A stretch of DNA of 64,000 nt, from positions 9,954,408 to 10,018,407 of the forward strand of contig NC_066520.1 of NCBI RefSeq assembly GCF_024679095.1, given 5' to 3'. Each line of letters begins with the position of its first letter. Position 1 is the first letter of the stretch. Positions 21,100-32,180 of the stretch are shown one piece after another. Under the pieces are notes generated by a model. The model saw nothing but the letters and a program-made list of their open reading frames with translations. It did not search any database and was not told the origin of the DNA. A program made the position numbers and the translations under genes. The DNA comes from Eriocheir sinensis. Taxonomy: Eukaryota > Arthropoda > Malacostraca > Decapoda > Varunidae.

Positions 21100-21500
21100 T
21101 TTGACATATAGTAAACACATGAATAATCAGAAGGGAGGAGGGGGATCGTGACAAAAGGGGATTAGGAAGAGGGAGAATGGGAGATTGGGAAAGGGGAAGA
21201 GGGGAAGATGATGGTGATGAAGGGAGAAGACTGACTCAATCACTGGTGTTGACGATCACATCACCACCACCACCACCACCAGTGTCACCATAACTTATAT
21301 AGTGATGACGTTATTGGTGCTTTTGTTTCTTTAGTGTGTACAGTGAGTCATGAGTGAGTGAGTGAAGGAGTAAAGGGAGTAAGGGAGTGAGGGAGGGAGT
21401 GAATGAAGGAGAGAAAAAAAAGGGAGTTAAGGAGAGAAGGAGGAAGCGAGTAAGGAGGAAACTGTGGAAGGAATGAAGAAAAGAGAGAAAGGAAGGAGGA
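21100..21500. repeat. Purine-rich GGGAG/AAGG DNA
   Basis: Degenerate purine-rich strand with short GAGTGA and AAGGAG words and a small ACC repeat at about 21261-21280. No gene. Confidence 0.7.
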
Positions 21501-21519
21501 AAGTAAGGAATGGATGGAT

Positions 21520-21880
21520 TTTGTCAGTCAGTCAGTCAGTCAGTCAGCCAGTCAGTTAGTCAGTTCTTAAAGGAGAAAAAACAGAGAAAGGATGAATTTA
21601 GTCAGTCAATCAGTTAGTCAGCCAATAAATCAGTCAGTTTACCTTTTCATCACCCAGTCAGTCAGTCAGCCAGTCAGTTAGTCATTTCTTAAAGGAGAAA
21701 AAATAGAGAAAAGATGAATTTAATCAGTCAATCAGTTAGTCAGTCAATAAATAAGTCAGTTCACCTTCTCATCACCCAGTCATTCAGTTCTCCATCTTTC
21801 TTTCAGTGAGTCAGTGAAGTTAAGTCAGCCAAAAAAAGTCAGATAGTCAGTCAGTTAGTCATCCAGTCAGTGAGTCCGCC
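21520..21880. repeat. Degenerate (CAGT)n with internal duplication
   Basis: CAGTCAGT/TAGTCAGT tetranucleotides. About 21525-21650 and 21655-21790 are two copies of one segment, sharing AGGAGAAAAAA, GATGAATTTA and CATCACCCAGTCA. A similar CAGT block lies at 47466-47740. Confidence 0.9.
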
Positions 21881-21944
21881 TTCCTTCAATGGACCGCCCT
21901 GACTCACACAAAAAAGTCCCTCAGTCCATTTGTTCCGTCAGACT

Positions 21945-21949
21945 CCCCC

Positions 21950-22004
<55 letters not shown>
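21945..22004. repeat. C-run abutting (CT)n
   Basis: A run of about 16 C (21945-21960) passes directly into (TC)n to 22004. The same arrangement occurs at 27530-27588. Confidence 0.95.
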
Positions 22005-22007
<3 letters not shown>

Positions 22008-22059
22008 TGGGGTAATACTGTGTGTGTGTGTTGGTCGGCCACGATTTCATTCTTGCCGT

Positions 22060-22916
22060 TTGTTTGTTTTCTCCTCGTCCTCCTCCTTATCTCATTTCTC
22101 CTCTTCCGTTTCCTCTCTCCTCCTCCTCCTCCTCCTCCTCCTCATTCGCACTCCATTTCTTTTTTATTCATTCCTTCTCTCCAGTGGACTTCATTTATCC
22201 CAAAAGCCCACCGCTCCATTTAGTCTTATCCTCTCCCCTCCCTCCCTCCCCCCCTCTCTCACTCTCTTCCCTTTCCTCTTTTTTTCTTTCTCCTCCCCTT
22301 CCCTCCGCTCTGCCAAGGTCTCCCTCCTCCTCAGGCCTCACACCCCTTCCTACCTTTACTCCCTCATCTCTTCCACCTTTTTCTCTCCCTATTCTTCCTT
22401 CCAATTTTCCCTGTGTGGTGCCTCTCCTCCTCCTTCTCCACCTATCATCCACCTCCCCTCCTCTCCTTCCACTCCACCTCCCCATCTTCCTCCAAGTTTC
22501 CTTCTCCTTCTTTCTTTCCATGGTTTTCTCTTTCCGTTTCTCTCTCCCCCCTCCTTCCTCCTCCTCCTCCTCCTCCTCCTCCTGCCCCATGCTATCCCTC
22601 CCAGTCTTTCCTCTATCCCACCCTCCGTCCCTCGCACGTTCGCTCTCTCTCTCTCTCTCCTGTGTTTCTAATTTTCCTCGCTTTTCGCCTTTCCTTTGTT
22701 CTTGGCGTTCGTGTCTTTCTTCTTTTATTGGTTATGTTATCTTTCTCTGCTTCTCCGCCTCGCTTTGTTTCCTTTTCTATCTAATTCCTCCGCCTTCCTC
22801 GCTTTGTTGCTGCTCTATCTGTCTGGTTTTATTGTTTTATATTTTCTTTTTCTATTTTTTTATAGTTTTCTTCATTTTTCTTCCTGTTTCGTGTCCTCAT
22901 TGTCTTCGTTTGGTCT

Positions 22917-22963
<47 letters not shown>
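22060..22963. repeat. Polypyrimidine block ending in (CT)n
   Basis: CTCC/CCTT-rich plus strand. It includes (CTC)n at about 22118-22143 and 22554-22583, and (CT)n 22920-22963. Pro/Ser/Leu frames are artefacts. Confidence 0.85.
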
Positions 22964-22965
<2 letters not shown>

Positions 22966-23008
22966 CAAGCTACATTTATAGGAAGAAATACTTCTCAATT
23001 GCTTCTAT

Positions 23009-23068
<60 letters not shown>
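23009..23068. repeat. (CTA)n trinucleotide repeat
   Basis: About 20 CTA units, then ACCACC. Confidence 0.95.
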
Positions 23069-23077
<9 letters not shown>

Positions 23078-23219
23078 CTCAATTACTACTTCTATCATAC
23101 AAGAGCCATTACCTTCTTCCTTCCCTCTCCCCCCCTCCTCCCCCTTACCCATTTCCCTTCCTCCCTTAATAATGGGCATGAATGGGTAATGAGTTTGGCA
23201 GGTAATTTGGCCATTGAGC

Positions 23220-23344
23220 TGAGAGAGAGAGAGAGAGAGAGAGGACGTACTGGCATATCCTTTTTTTTTTGGGGGGGGGGGGGGATAGGTTTGTGCGTGA
23301 AGGGGGAGGAGGATATTTTTTGTATGAGTGTATTTTCCTTCCCG

Positions 23345-23389
<45 letters not shown>

Positions 23390-23580
23390 AGTGAGTGAGT
23401 TTCTTTGTTTTCCTTTTCTCTCGTCTTGCTCCCTTACCTCTTCGTAATTTAGTTGTTTGCTTGGTCATTGACTCCTCCTCCTCCTCCTCCTCCAGAACGT
23501 TATTTTTTTCTTCTCTAATGCCTCATCCATCTTCTCGCCTTTCGTCCTTCTTCTTCTTCTTCTTCTTCTTCTTCTGTTGC
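23220..23580. repeat. Small microsatellites
   Basis: (GA)n about 23220-23243; a T-run then a G-run of ~14 (about 23262-23284); (CT)n 23350-23388; (CTC)n about 23478-23494; (CTT)n about 23548-23576. Confidence 0.9.
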
Positions 23581-23589
23581 TCCTGTTCT

Positions 23590-24235
23590 CGCCCTGTGTA
23601 GTGATTTATTTTCCGCAGGGACGAGTTGGTCTTGCACGGATTTTATTTCGTTTACACTTATCATGAATTTATTATATGTACTAGAATGCAGTGTATGGAT
23701 TTGTATAGATTTGTTTATGTATCTGCGGTGTTACTATTATATATATATATATTTTTTCCGTGTAACTAATGATTGGAATTTTTTTCATTTTGTAATCGTA
23801 GGTGTATATTTTTTTCATATACAGTCGAATTCTGCGCTCCAAATGCATTAATTTATAGTTATACGTATAGGTGTCATACATTTCATAAATTGCACATATT
23901 TCATCGTTTGTGTTATATTCGTACTGAAATTTCCAAACCTCATTTACATACATATCCACATTTATTATTATTTTATTATTATTACATTCCATCGGCCGTT
24001 CTTTGTTGTTCATTTTTTTCCTAATTTCAAAACGTTTCGGGAACCTGTACAACTTTTCCTATTATTTTTATTTTCGTATTCCACACATGAACCCTACATG
24101 ACGCACTCGTTCATCTGACGTTTGATACACGTACGTTTCGTGGCCGCGACTAATACATTTTGATACATTTAATTCATGTGTACAATCCGTGAGTCCAATT
24201 TAGCTCGGGTTCCTGTCTATACCTACATGCTGTCA

Positions 24236-24236
<1 letters not shown>
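23590..24236. other. AT-rich single-copy-looking DNA
   Basis: About 650 bp of AT-rich, non-repetitive sequence, one of the few such stretches in the window. Short open frames on both strands lack recognisable domains and have AT-driven codon content. No gene call is supported. Confidence 0.5.

Positions 24237-24237
<1 letters not shown>

Positions 24238-24322
<85 letters not shown>
24238..24322. repeat. (GT)n microsatellite
   Basis: About 42 units with one TTTGTATG interruption near 24270. Confidence 0.96.
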
Positions 24323-24323
<1 letters not shown>

Positions 24324-24399
24324 AAGGCAAACACCTCACCTTAGCTGTGTGAAAGTGTTGCAAGGGTCTGTTTGCTTGCATGCTCAAGGTGGAGGCGGA

Positions 24400-24616
24400 T
24401 GGAAGGGGATGGAGGACGAAGGAGATGTGAAGGAAGAGGAGGAGGAGGAGGAGGAAAAAGAGGAAGAGGAGGAAGAGAGTGAATGTTTGTGGGGAGACAG
24501 TGGAAAGTGTAGCGGGTGAGAGATTGAGGGATGACAAGAAAAGAGGAGAAGGAAGAAGAGGAGGATATGGATGGTAGGAAAGGATGAAAAGGAAGAGCTG
24601 GTTGCTGGGGGTACGG

Positions 24617-24662
<46 letters not shown>
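24400..24662. repeat. Purine-rich GGAGGA DNA and (GA)n
   Basis: Degenerate GGA/GAA repeats at 24400-24600, then (GA)n 24619-24662. Confidence 0.85.
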
Positions 24663-24664
<2 letters not shown>

Positions 24665-24839
24665 CGTATTAAAACCGAAAAAAAAGTCACATGCTGAACT
24701 GACATGTTGATTAGCGAGGTGCGTTCCCGCTGTGTGTTGTGTAGTGCAGGTGACGTGAGCCGTGCCAGGTGTGGGGGCCTTATTACAGGTGTGTGTGTGT
24801 GTGTGTGTGTGGCTTTTATGCTCACCCTACCAAGCGAGC

Positions 24840-25514
24840 AACAATTCAAGGTCATCCATTCATCTGTCAATTCCTCGTTAGTTTGTCCGTCTGTTTATCA
24901 ATCCCCACGTCCACCTATTCACCTCCTCCTCCTATTCTTCCTCCTCCTCCTCCTCCTCTTTCTCATCTTCGTGTCCATCCATTTATCTCGCTATCCAATC
25001 TGCCATCTCATTATGATTTGTTTATTTTTGTTTTCTTCTTTATTGTCTGTCTGTTATTCCTGTCTATATCTAAGCATCCATCTATCTATCTATTTCTCCA
25101 GTTACTGTCTTTATCTCTCGTCTCATTAATATATTTTTTTCTTCTTTTGAATGTGTCCTTATGTCTGTCTGTTATTCCTGTCTAAGCATCCATCCATCTG
25201 TCTATCTCCATTTACTGCCTCTTTTTATCTCCAGCTTTAAATCTCCCGTCTCATTAATATTTGTTTTTTTATGTATCTTTTCTTCTGAATGTGCCCTTAT
25301 GTCTGTCTTAATCCTGTCTATCGAGGCATTCATCCATCTCTCCAGTTCTTCATTTACTGTCTGTTTATAGTCCTTCGTTCTCGTATCTCATTAATATTTG
25401 TTTATTTTTATGTTTCTTCCCATGTATGTTTATATTTGTCAGTCAGATCTTCCTTTCTATATAAACATCCTTCCATCTATCCTTTTTTGTTATTTACTGT
25501 GTTCATCTCTGTCC

Positions 25515-25556
<42 letters not shown>
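24840..25556. repeat. ~115-137-bp tandem array plus (CT)n
   Basis: TCTCATTA is the anchor at 25006, 25121, 25249 and 25386 (spacings 115, 128, 137). Shared blocks are TCCATCTATC or TCCATCCATCTG, TTACTGTCT, ATTCCTGTCTA and TTCTTCTGAATGTG. Divergence between copies is moderate. It ends in (CT)n 25519-25556. Confidence 0.82.
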
Positions 25557-25559
<3 letters not shown>

Positions 25560-25826
25560 CACTGAAATGAGAAAGGTTGGGTTTGATATTCAGGTAATGG
25601 AAGTTAAATATATTCAGTCTGTTTTTAAGTCAAGGAGGAGAAGAGTAGAAACTTTAGTATCAATTAAGTTTAAAGTTACATCATTACTGCCTTATAGGTG
25701 AAGCGAAGTGGCTGAAAGTTCGTTATCAGTCGTTCAAAACATTTATGATACTTGTTCGCCCCAAAAAGGAATAAGTAGTTTAATTTATTGCTGATGTTGA
25801 GTAATTAGGTACTTTGGTTTAGAGGA

Positions 25827-25965
25827 GGAAGAAGAAGAAGAAGAAGAAGAAGAAGAAAATCAGAAGAAAAATAAATGAATAAATAGGAGGAGCAGAATAA
25901 CATGACAAAAAAAGAAAAAGTAAATGGAAGAGAAATAAGAACACAATGAAACAACTGAACCGAGG

Positions 25966-26030
<65 letters not shown>

Positions 26031-26330
26031 TGCCCGCTCTCCAAGGCACGAACGAGCCCTTCAAGGGGATGAGATTGATGGGACTGATGGCGACTTGGTG
26101 GATCGAGTGTACACCTCCACCACCACCGCCATCACCACCACCAACAACAACATCATCACCACCACATCACAGTATATACGACGCAATTAGAGCTACAACC
26201 ACTAACTACAACCAGAACTATACAATCACCACTACCATCACCACTGTTACCACCATACACTTCTACCAGTAATTACACCAAGAACCACTATCTCTACTAC
26301 CATCACACCAACACTAATATCACTACTCGC
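25827..26330. repeat. (GAA)n, (GT)n and ACC/ATC repeats
   Basis: (GAA)n 25827-25857, (GT)n 25969-26026, and degenerate CACCACCATCACC/ACTAC repeats at 26112-26330. The 25560-25826 stretch to the left is unremarkable non-repetitive DNA. Confidence 0.88.
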
Positions 26331-26459
26331 ACTGCCACAACTATCTATCTGTCTATCAGTCTAAGAGAAGTATATAGGTAGACAGACCGGAAAATCAACT
26401 CTACTCTTTTTCTTTTGTCTTCCCGTAATCCCAATCCATTCATTATTTATTGTAGCTCG

Positions 26460-26820
26460 CCTCCTCTATTTTTTTTCTCTTGTTCTTGTTTTTGTTCTTC
26501 CCTCAATCTTCTCCTCTTCCTCTTCTCTTTCTTCTTGGTCATTGTTTTGTTCTTTCCTCTTCTCATCCTCCTCCTCCTCCTCTTCTATTCTTGTTCTTGG
26601 TTTTGTTCTTTCCTCAATCTCCTCCTCCTCTTTTCTTTTTCTTCTTCTTGTTCTTCCCTCAGTCTCCTTCTCTTCCTCTTCAAGTTCTTGGTTTTGTTCT
26701 TCCCCCAATTTCCTTCTCCTGCTCTTCTTTTCTTCTTGTTCTCCTTCTTCCCTCAGTCTCCTCCTCCTCTTCCTCTTCTATTACTTCTTGTTCTTCTTCC
26801 CTCAATCCCCACCTCCTCCC
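26460..26820. repeat. Pyrimidine-rich minisatellite (TTGTTCTTCCCTCA type)
   Basis: Five or six degenerate units of roughly 50-60 bp, each with TTGTTCTTCC or TTTTGTTCTTTCC, a TCAATCTCC or TCAGTCTCC segment, and CTCCTCCTCTT. Confidence 0.83.
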
Positions 26821-26825
26821 AGTGT

Positions 26826-27249
26826 GTATGATTCAAACTCCCTCCCGTGACGGTCGACGATTTTCACCACTCACAAACTGTTTTCTTTACATCTCACACT
26901 CGTTGGAGCTTCATTCGAGGTTCCCAGCAGATAGATAACGCGGCCGCATGCTCCCTTCCGCCCACAATCACCCACTAAGAAGCCACTTTCCCCTACCCGC
27001 GTCCCCCGTCATTTACCGCTACATAAACAAGTGCGATGGTTTGGTGTGTCCGCCTGTCTGTCTGTCTTTGTGTATGAACTCGTTTGTTTAATGTAAGGAA
27101 ACAGTGCGTGCGTGTGTTTCTTTCTCGCGGTATTTTGTTCTGCTTTTGTTTTTTTGCACGTCAAGTATCACACGGATTACACGCATTTTTTTTCTTTCGT
27201 ATCTCGATTACACCGCAGAATGATACGTATAGAGGCGCAGCTTATCCTG

Positions 27250-27250
<1 letters not shown>
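26826..27250. other. Mixed-composition non-repetitive DNA
   Basis: Contains CpGs, including a GCGGCCGC octamer at 26939-26946, but no supported exon or RNA gene. Confidence 0.45.
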
Positions 27251-27251
<1 letters not shown>

Positions 27252-27324
<73 letters not shown>

Positions 27325-27532
27325 TTCGTTCTCTCCTTTTCTTTCTCTTCTTCCTCTTTTTTTCTTCCTTCTCTTTTCCTCTTACTAGCTTTCCTTATTC
27401 CTCCTCTTTCCCCACTGACTTAGATGTAACTCATTCTTGTTCTGTTTCTACCTTTTTTTCCCCTTTTCTTTCTCCTTTTCCCTTTCATTGCTTTTCTATT
27501 TCCTTGTACTTCCTCTTCCCCTACTACCGCCC

Positions 27533-27588
<56 letters not shown>
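27252..27588. repeat. (CT)n, pyrimidine spacer, C-run and (CT)n
   Basis: (CT)n 27252-27321, a T/C-rich spacer, a C-run 27530-27543 and (CT)n to 27588. The second tract repeats the C-run/(CT)n arrangement of 21945-22004. Confidence 0.93.
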
Positions 27589-27591
<3 letters not shown>

Positions 27592-27649
27592 CGTGTTGTT
27601 TAATTTTCTTTCTCTTTCACGGCTTTTCTATTTCCCTCCGGACCCTCTG

Positions 27650-28360
27650 GAACAACTCCCTCACTCCCTCACTATTGTCTCTCCCCTGATGACCCTCTCC
27701 TCTGTATTCCGTCCTCGAACTCGCCGCCATCCGTATCCATGTGCCCGGCGAGACTCGTGAAGTGGCGGAGGTGCTGCTGCTGCTGGTATTACGCCGCCGA
27801 TCATGGGAGGCCCCGAGGCTCCACACGCGACGTCTCCGATTGCCCTCACGCCGACTACCGCTTTGTCGAGGTGGCTTGAGTGACTGCTGTGGCGGACTGG
27901 ATGACTGGGTGAGTGGGTGGATGGGTTGCGTGGGTGGCTGACTGGCTGACTGGCTGGTGTCGTGGAGGGTAGCGAAGGGGGACATTCAGGGAGACAGAGA
28001 GGAAGGGAGGGAGACAGGGAGACATGCGGAAGAGTGAGTGGGTTGACAAACAGGGAGGCAGGAAGGCAAGGAGCTCCTCTTCCGTCAGTTTTTGTTTTTT
28101 TCTCCAAAGTGTTCAGTCATTCTCAAGTGATTTGCCAAGGTTTATTGCTGTGTTCTGCGTCCTTCTTACGGCGATGACGGTATGGCGGTGGCAAAGCGTA
28201 GCCGGAACATACACTTATAACTTGCCCCCGTTTCCCCACCCCCCCGCCCCGCCGACTCCCGCCACTACCACCACCACCACCGTCTATCTATCGCTTCGAT
28301 CTATAAAACCGGTGAGTCGTCAATATTACAAAGAGTCGGGCACGGCGTGAACGCGTGATT
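27650..28360. other. CpG-containing mixed sequence; possible exon, not called
   Basis: The most gene-like composition in the window. A plus-strand frame (27739-27879, ATG to TGA, 46 codons) ends with C-ending codons for DVSDCPHADYRFVEVA. A minus-strand frame of 148 codons (28107-27661) overlaps it. Neither has a recognised domain, and one must be spurious. GGGTGGATGG/GGCTGACTGG tetranucleotide runs occupy 27890-27960. It could be a terminal exon, a CpG island or neither. Confidence 0.25.
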
Positions 28361-28599
28361 TGTTTTTTCGACCTGTTAAGCTTCTTTCACGCTCAAAAAA
28401 ATTGTCGAACCTTTCCTTTCCTGACATATCTTTGATCTGCACGGAGGTCTATTGCTATTTATTTTCCATTTTAGTTATTTTTTCATAGTTTTATTATTTT
28501 TCCCTGACGTGGCTGCAGCAGTGGTGGATCGATGCAGCGTCCCCACTTCTCAATCTCCATTCTAGCACCACACACTCCCCACGACCACAGTTATACACC

Positions 28600-28860
28600 A
28601 GCGCGTGTTGCTCACTATTTTAGCCGCAACTTCTTTGTTCCTATATAAAGCCAAGGGGGAGAGGGGGAAGGGGAACGCGCTGCTCAATCTCAATTCACGT
28701 CCCCCCCCCCACTTCTTATGGCCAGATTTAGCTTCACGTGTTGCTCACTATTGTAGCGGCAGCTCTCCTTTGTCCCCGCAGCGTATGAAGCAAGGGCAAA
28801 GGGGGGGAAGGGTAGCACGCAGCACGGGCCTCTGGCAGGTGCACAACGGAAAGCAATAAA
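28600..28860. repeat. ~123-bp divergent tandem duplication
   Basis: CGTGTTGCTCACTATT recurs at 28614 and 28737. It is followed in both copies by TAGC, G/C-rich CAACTTC or CAGCTCTC, then a purine GGGGGA stretch. The copies are substantially diverged. An 84-codon open frame spans both and is probably incidental. Confidence 0.75.
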
Positions 28861-28940
28861 CACCCTTAGCGTGTCTCTCCGCCATCAGCCCAGTAGCCCC
28901 CTTCATGTCTTGTTACTCCGAGGTTCCCCTTCTATTATAG

Positions 28941-29325
28941 TCTAACGGTCTAACCTTACCAAATGCAACCTAACCACTCCAGGCCTAATCCAGCTTAGCC
29001 TAACGTAGCCTAATCTACTCTTACCCTAACTTAGCCTACTACGAAACTTAACCCAACCAGAGCAAATTTTAAACCAACCCAAACCTAACTAAACCCTGCC
29101 CATTAATTTTGAACCCAACGTAACCCTGACGTAATCTAACCACACAAATCAGCAACCCACCCAACTCTGACAACCAAATCACGTCCATCTCAACCCAACC
29201 CAACCCTAACCTCGCCTGGCCTGACCCAGCGTAATCTAACCCACACCTAACCAAACTCTACCCATCTCAACCCCACCCAGCCCTAGCCTCGCCTGGCCTG
29301 ACCTAACGTAATCTAACCCCACAAA
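28941..29325. repeat. Degenerate CCTAAC-rich tract
   Basis: About 385 bp of imperfect CTAAC, CCTAA and AACCC words. GTAATCTAAC recurs at 29131, 29231 and 29308, and CTCGCCTGGC at 29211 and 29288 (77 bp apart). CCTAA is the complement of the arthropod telomere unit TTAGG, so this may be a decayed telomere-like tract; such CTAACC-rich DNA is also common elsewhere in arthropod genomes. Confidence 0.7.
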
Positions 29326-29329
29326 TCAG

Positions 29330-30330
29330 CCACCACCCGCGCGTGCCTCCCAGCAGCGTTCAGCCTCGAGGTCCCTCATGGCCCATTACTATTGCCAGTG
29401 ACAACAATAGAGGTCCCAAGGGTGCCTTCTTATGGGATGAGGTTCGTGTCCTCCCTTCCGTGGCAGCCCTTGTGTCCATTGCCCCCATCCCCCCTCCTCC
29501 CCCCTTTGTGTCCATTCGCCTTGGTCTAAGCATCCGTGGCCGCCGCTCGTGTTCTTCCTGCTGTGATTTTCAAACTTGACCTTGAAAAAGACGTTGGAGT
29601 CCCCCTCTTATGGCCTCACAGCCTGCCTGACGCTTCACTCCCCCGTCACCCACCCTCACCCTCCTTCCATCCCCGCCATTCGTCTGGAAAGGGTGGCGGT
29701 AGAGGCGCGAGCACACACACACACACACACACAGGCTGCCCCCTCTCCCTCGCCCCCGTTCCGCTTACTCTGTTCTCTTGTACAGTGTGGCATTGGTTGG
29801 CTACAGATGTTCCTCATAAGGCATGGAGGGCCCTTATCTTTTAATATGCTGCATTGTGTTTCCCTCGACTGGTTGCGCCGGGAAGGGAGCTGAGCCGGTT
29901 CCTTCTGGTCCGCTCTCCCTTCAGCTGAGTTCGAATGTTTATCATCCCCAGTTACTTGGCACCCTCTTCATCCTCGCATGCCCGTAAATGTAAGTTTTGG
30001 GTGCTTACGGGAGGTTACGCGTCGTGACTGACCCTAATGGTGCGTTAACCCTTTGTCCGTTGGTGAAAATGCGCGGGAGAGCGAGACAAGCGCCAAGGCC
30101 AAGGAGACGAAGATGCACACTGAGGGAAAGCTGCACTCGATGCACACAGTCACGCGGGACGACAAATTTCACCCCGGAACACGAACCAATGTATACGTCA
30201 AAACATGCGACATCTACTCATATCATTGTACACCCTCACTAGTTTTTGCTTTTTTCTCTACCATATCGTTCAAAATAGAGGCTGAAATTTTGGGGGACAA
30301 GTGTACAACAGTGCAGTCTTAACTTTCTTT
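29330..30330. other. GC/CpG-containing single-copy-looking DNA
   Basis: About 1 kb of mixed sequence with only a short (CA)n (29709-29732). Open frames of 60-105 codons exist in several frames with no recognisable domain, and no frame stays open across the region. It could include unrecognised exons; none is supported. Confidence 0.35.
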
Positions 30331-30560
30331 CACCAGTGGACTTAGTAATCCTTTTATTATCCGCGTGTCCAATAATGTTGCATCCTGGCCCTCTCACCTA
30401 TCATCCTATTCATGCCGCAGCTAAAGCTCCCTCTTGTATAAACCCTGCAGCCTTATATTCTTCCCTCACCACCGGACTCTGTAATTCCTTCATTCGTATG
30501 CCCAGTAATCTCACCTCCGGCCCTCTCATGCTACATTTCTGGCCCCTCCTGTAGCATTTC
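30325..30560. repeat. ~136-bp divergent tandem duplication
   Basis: CACCAGTGGACTTAGTAAT at 30331 is matched by CACCACCGGACTCTGTAAT at 30467. Then come CCTT..ATT, CGTGTCCAATAAT or CGTATGCCCAGTAAT, and GGCCCTCTCA in both copies. About 75% similar by eye. Confidence 0.8.
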
Positions 30561-31130
30561 CACGCTATAGCAGTCAGTCACACGCGCCATGCACTCAGCC
30601 CCTTAAGAGAGACGAACACGGGGAGCTCTTAAAGGAGATAGCACACTTCCTCTTTTCACACCGGGGTTTCTGGCGCAGTACTGGGTCACGGTGGCCTCTG
30701 TATGTGTCGCCGCTGCCTCACTAATAGATAACTGAAACACGTAATACCAGATTGGACAGCTGGAGGCAAAATGGAACGTTGCGGGAATCGAAGTGGTGGT
30801 AATAAGTTAAAAAATCTGATCTCTAGTAAGCAAATAATTTAATAGGGAATAGATTATGAAAGTTATGTTGCCTGATATCTTTGTCCTATTACACTGATCT
30901 TTGCTAAACGCCTCCGAGGGAAACGTTAGCCTCATCGCAATGTAAACAATAAATGGGAAATGAGTTGTTTATAGGGAGGTATACATGTAGTCTACTGCTG
31001 GTAATGGCTGCGTTCATTAATGATGCATCCACACGCCGTGCAAGGATCGTGTTAATATTCTAAAGGGATTTGTTGATTAGTGTTGGTGAATAGGGTAATG
31101 GTGCGGACTGGCTTCATTGATTGCCCTCCT
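30560..31130. other. Single-copy-looking DNA
   Basis: Non-repetitive sequence with no long open frame on either strand. I see nothing annotatable. Confidence 0.5.
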
Positions 31131-31139
31131 CCCCTTCCT

Positions 31140-31560
31140 CTTCCTTCTCGTCTTCCTCGTCTTCCCTCCCTCAAAGCTTGTAGCCACCAAAGAGAGTAGA
31201 ACCTGACGTTAAAATATGTTCATTTCTTGCTGAAACTATACTCCTCTCCTCCTCCTCCTCCACCTCCTCGTCTTCCCTCCCTCAAAGCTTGTAGCCACCA
31301 AAGAGCGTAGAACCTGACGTTAAATATGTTATGTCTTGCTGAAAACTATCCTCCTCCTCCTCCTCCTCCTCCTCCTCCTCGTCTTCCCCCCGCCTCAAAG
31401 CTTGCAGCCACCAAAGAGAGTAGAACCTGACGCTATGTTCATGTCTTACTGAAAACTATCCTTCCCTCCTCCTCCTACTCCTTTCAGTCTTCCCTCCCTC
31501 AAAGCATGTGTATCCATCAGAGTATAAAGAATCATTACCACCCTTCCTTTAGTCGTGGAG
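31140..31560. repeat. 104-113-bp minisatellite, four copies
   Basis: TCAAAGCTTG (last copy TCAAAGCATG) lies at 31171, 31282, 31395 and 31499. Each is preceded by TCTTCCCTCCC or a close variant. In the first three it is followed by AGCCACCAAAGAG and TAGAACCTGACG, then a CTC tract of variable length. The fourth copy is degraded. Confidence 0.93.
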
Positions 31561-31789
31561 TGCATGCGTGGCAGTCCTGATGGGAGGGGAACCAGCTGCG
31601 CGCGTGTGTGTGTGTGTGTGTGTGTGTGTACCCTCTCGCAGCGACCGTGACCGAGCCTTAAGTCGAGAGGCATGAGGCACCGAGGGAACGTGTGTCTCCC
31701 TTTAACATGAATCCCTCACACTGACCGATTTCTCTTTGATAGCCACCACCACTACTACCACCTATACTGATGCTCGCCCGCTCTCAACA

Positions 31790-32143
31790 TTCCTCTCTCT
31801 CCTCCCTATTCCTTGCCTCTCCTCTCGTCTCCTCTGGGAAGTATAGTGGATATTGAAGGGAAAGGAAGGTTGAGGATGAAACGGAAGGGAAAAGGATTGG
31901 ACAAGATGAGATGGAAGGTAAGGGACGAGAGGGAGAGGGGAAAGGTAGAAGAGGAGGTAAAAGGAATGATGACGGAGAAGGAAGGGACGGGAAAGGGTGA
32001 GATAGGAGAAAGGAAAGGAAAAGCAGAGGAGTTGGGATGTAGAAAAGAGACGAAAAAGGTGAGATAGGAATGGAAAGGAGAGAGAGAAAGGAAGAGGAGT
32101 TGCAATGTAGCTCAAATCCCTCCTCTCCTCTGTGTCATCTCGT

Positions 32144-32175
<32 letters not shown>

Positions 32176-32180
32176 GACTC
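31790..32180. repeat. Purine-rich GGAAAGG DNA and (CT)n
   Basis: GGGAAAGG/AGATAGGA-type degenerate repeats at 31850-32095, then (CT)n at about 32148-32173. A (GT)n of ~14 units lies just upstream at 31603-31629. Confidence 0.75.

Noticed and set aside
22022..22918. 298-codon Ser/Pro/Leu frame with hydrophobic stretches resembling membrane segments
   Set aside because: The hydrophobicity comes from TTC/CTC/CTT codons in polypyrimidine DNA. There is no conserved motif.
23681..24052. 123-codon minus-strand frame in AT-rich DNA
   Set aside because: Composition is rich in Tyr/Asn/Ile/Lys as expected from AT-rich sequence. No motif, and an opposite-strand frame is also open.
28300..28660. TATA-box-like words (CTATAAAA near 28301, TATATAAAG near 28643)
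   Set aside because: Isolated motifs in AT-containing DNA without an initiator, transcript or exon. They are expected by chance in 64 kb.
30044..30330. Second piggyBac-like end (TTAACCCTTTGTCCG)
   Set aside because: No matching inverted end with GGG-TTAA was found within the next few hundred bases.
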